NCBI RefSeq assembly: GCF_018860635.1
Contig: NZ_JAHKPT010000017.1
Coordinates: 1-64,000 of the forward strand
DNA: 64,000 bases
DNA from: Aliiglaciecola lipolytica
Lineage (GTDB): Bacteria > Pseudomonadota > Gammaproteobacteria > Enterobacterales > Alteromonadaceae
Reading direction: 5' to 3'
Below are positions 62,306 through 64,000 of this stretch, in pieces (position 1 is the stretch's first letter; each line of letters starts with the position of its first letter). The notes beneath the pieces are model-generated. The model saw nothing but the letters and a program-made list of their open reading frames with translations. It made no database searches and was not told the origin of the DNA. Position numbers and translations under genes: made by a program.

Positions 62306-64000
62306 ATGAAATTGAAACATTTCACTCTAACGTTAGCCGCGGTAAGTGTGCTTAGCGCCTGTAACATTGGCGACGACAATGACGCTGAAGTAAGTGCACT
62401 GCAAGCGCAAGTCGCACAACTGCAAACCGAACTCAACAACATAGACACAGCGAATGAAGCGGAAGTTGCCACTTTGAACGCGACTGTTGTTGCGATGCAA
62501 GCACAAATAGATGCTATGACTGCAGAGTTAGTGACCTTACAAGAAGCATCTAACAGTGCCTCAACAGATGAAGATATTGCTGCTTTGCAGGCTGAAATTG
62601 AAGCCCTGCAAACAACGTTAGATGCGTTAACTGCACAAGCCCCGGTATTAGGCAGCAATGCCACAACAGGTGCAAACATCCTACCTGAAGATGCAGATAA
62701 GGTTTTACGCTTTGCTATCTTTCCAGATACCCAAGGCCGAGATGATGACAACATGTCTTTGTATGTTGACGTTGATAAAGACGGTAATACCTTGTCGATT
62801 AAAGAATACGTTGGTGTCGATTACAATGGTGATGGTTATTATGATGCTGGAACTGAAAGTCAGAATGACGCGGTTAAAGCCAATGATTGGGATGAAGATG
62901 GTATTAGCTACTTAGTTAACGTTGAAGACCCTTTTCACCCGTATATCGAAGTAGATAGTGACGGCGAGCCCATAGTTGTTGCACCTGAAGATCGTAAAGA
63001 TTTTGGTCCTGACTGGAAAGTGCTACCTTTACCTTTAGTAGAAGCGGTTACCGATAAAATGATTGAGCTAAATGTCGATTTGGTTCTAGCCACAGGCGAC
63101 ATTACCGAATACCGTGCTGAATCTGACTATGTGCAGTGGATGGAAAAAGTGGCAGGGCCACTAAGAGAAGCTGGAGTAAGTGTTTTCCCGGCACGTGGAA
63201 ATCACGAAATCGTAAATGGTAGAAACTGGCCTGCATGGTTTACTAACGAACAAGAGTGGGAACGTCAGTCAGTCAATAATGTTTACAACGATATTAACCC
63301 TTATGAAGGTTACGAGCAGGTTGATTTTGACCAAGGTTATAAGCTGTATCAAGCATACACAGGTTCGTTAGTTCGTGAACATTTAGATAACGGTAAAGCA
63401 GTAGGTTTTCCTGGTGCAGAAGATTTGGTTTATTATTTTATTGAAGATAAAACCATGTTTATTGCTTTAGATTTCTACTTTGCAGAGCTGTATAGCAGCG
63501 CCTACAGAGGTACGTGGACAATTTTAAGAGAATGGTTAAAAGAAGTCATTACGGCCAATGCCGCAGAGGTTGATCATATTGTCGCTTTCGGACATGAACC
63601 GTTATCAACTAAAAAACGCCCACAAACTTATCAAGTCGAAATTTACGATGCCTATGTAGCAGATCGAATTGCTTTGCAAGAAGCTAAAGATGCGGCACAA
63701 GCAACGTTAGATAATGCCATTGCAAACAATGTGTCTGCTGAAGAAATTGCGGTTTATAGCAATGCTTTAGAAACGGTAACCAGCGCATACGAAGAACTAG
63801 AAGAGCCAAGTTTGAATGGTTACGATATAGGTCAATTAGGCTACTTGCAATTGCAGGATGAAGCCGAACCTGGATTGGCTGCGGACATATTAAACTTGTT
63901 CAACAATTACCAAGTTACTTATATTGCAGGGCATGATCACCAATATGCTCGTAGTTTAATTCATCCTACATCAGAAGATAAAGATACCGCCAATGGATTC
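62306..64000 (+). CDS. Secreted metallophosphoesterase lipoprotein (partial)
   Basis: A frame of 565 codons running off the window. The ATG at 62306 has GAGGAA upstream. Lipoprotein signal MKLKHFTLTLAAVSVLSAC (Cys19) is followed by a heptad-rich coiled coil (~25-115), then a calcineurin-like metallophosphoesterase domain with D in FAIFPDTQG, LVLATGDI, FPARGNHE, VAFGHEP and IAGHDHQY (all five motif families present). Asp follows closely after the lipobox region, which may hold it at the inner or outer membrane. It probably hydrolyses organophosphates. Divergent from the Pho-box-controlled ECF operon. Confidence 0.85.
   Translation, partial: MKLKHFTLTLAAVSVLSACNIGDDNDAEVSALQAQVAQLQTELNNIDTANEAEVATLNATVVAMQAQIDAMTAELVTLQEASNSASTDEDIAALQAEIEALQTTLDALTAQAPVLGSNATTGANILPEDADKVLRFAIFPDTQGRDDDNMSLYVDVDKDGNTLSIKEYVGVDYNGDGYYDAGTESQNDAVKANDWDEDGISYLVNVEDPFHPYIEVDSDGEPIVVAPEDRKDFGPDWKVLPLPLVEAVTDKMIELNVDLVLATGDITEYRAESDYVQWMEKVAGPLREAGVSVFPARGNHEIVNGRNWPAWFTNEQEWERQSVNNVYNDINPYEGYEQVDFDQGYKLYQAYTGSLVREHLDNGKAVGFPGAEDLVYYFIEDKTMFIALDFYFAELYSSAYRGTWTILREWLKEVITANAAEVDHIVAFGHEPLSTKKRPQTYQVEIYDAYVADRIALQEAKDAAQATLDNAIANNVSAEEIAVYSNALETVTSAYEELEEPSLNGYDIGQLGYLQLQDEAEPGLAADILNLFNNYQVTYIAGHDHQYARSLIHPTSEDKDTANGF

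Noticed and set aside
62209-62754. Minus-strand open frame of 181 codons
   Set aside because: It is mostly the antisense of the coiled-coil region of the phosphoesterase (alanine/serine-rich). Only its last ~20 codons were kept as a possible mobile-element end.

Overview
The window looks like the chromosome of a marine gammaproteobacterium of the order Alteromonadales (Paraglaciecola/Glaciecola/Aliiglaciecola-like). This is inferred from the moderate-to-low G+C, the many TonB receptors and c-di-GMP enzymes, the small lipoproteins, and families common in that group (DUF6435, DUF3565, DUF4870, DUF3360). No rRNA, tRNA, CRISPR array, intact transposase or integron integrase was seen. TTG and GTG starts are frequent.

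Layout. 1-2.5 kb: a Tat-exported PLP enzyme bracketed by GGGTGTC repeats and a ~101-bp tandem repeat. 2.5-25.5 kb: an accessory-looking stretch of mostly plus-strand, mostly single genes: hydrolases, small lipoproteins, GFA, YdeI, sulfotransferase, DMT and ZIP transporters, a McbG/Qnr-like pentapeptide protein, and a nitrilase next to an aminotransferase. It also holds gene debris: a multiply frameshifted gene at 5.4-5.8 kb and an SDR stub at 12.1 kb. 25.6-31 kb: trxC, a bestrophin-like channel, an FdhF/YdeP molybdopterin oxidoreductase and a DUF3360 permease. 32-37.6 kb: a SulP transporter, then a tightly overlapped operon of outer-membrane barrel, PstS-like periplasmic protein and membrane diguanylate cyclase. 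38-49 kb: a TonB receptor, a PAS-GGDEF protein, an RRM protein and many small genes, two of them frameshifted (43.2 kb; DoxX-like at 47.5 kb). 49-57 kb: tapT-like DTW gene, a Wzz-like protein fused to a degenerate tyrosine-recombinase domain, an ATL protein, HD-GYP, and a five-part hybrid kinase behind a structured leader. 57-64 kb: an ECF sigma/FecR/TonB-receptor operon (minus strand) divergent from a secreted metallophosphoesterase that runs off the window.

The two strongest leads are these. First, the Wzz-recombinase fusion keeps an Arg and Tyr at exactly the XerD spacing (32 residues) but has lost the other catalytic positions. Second, a near-consensus PhoB box (7-4-7 direct repeat) lies 10 nt from a -10 element, the phoA-like geometry, and points at the ECF sigma operon. 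With the adjacent phosphoesterase this suggests a phosphate-starvation organophosphate scavenging system with cell-surface signalling. Three GGDEF proteins and one HD-GYP protein show active c-di-GMP signalling.
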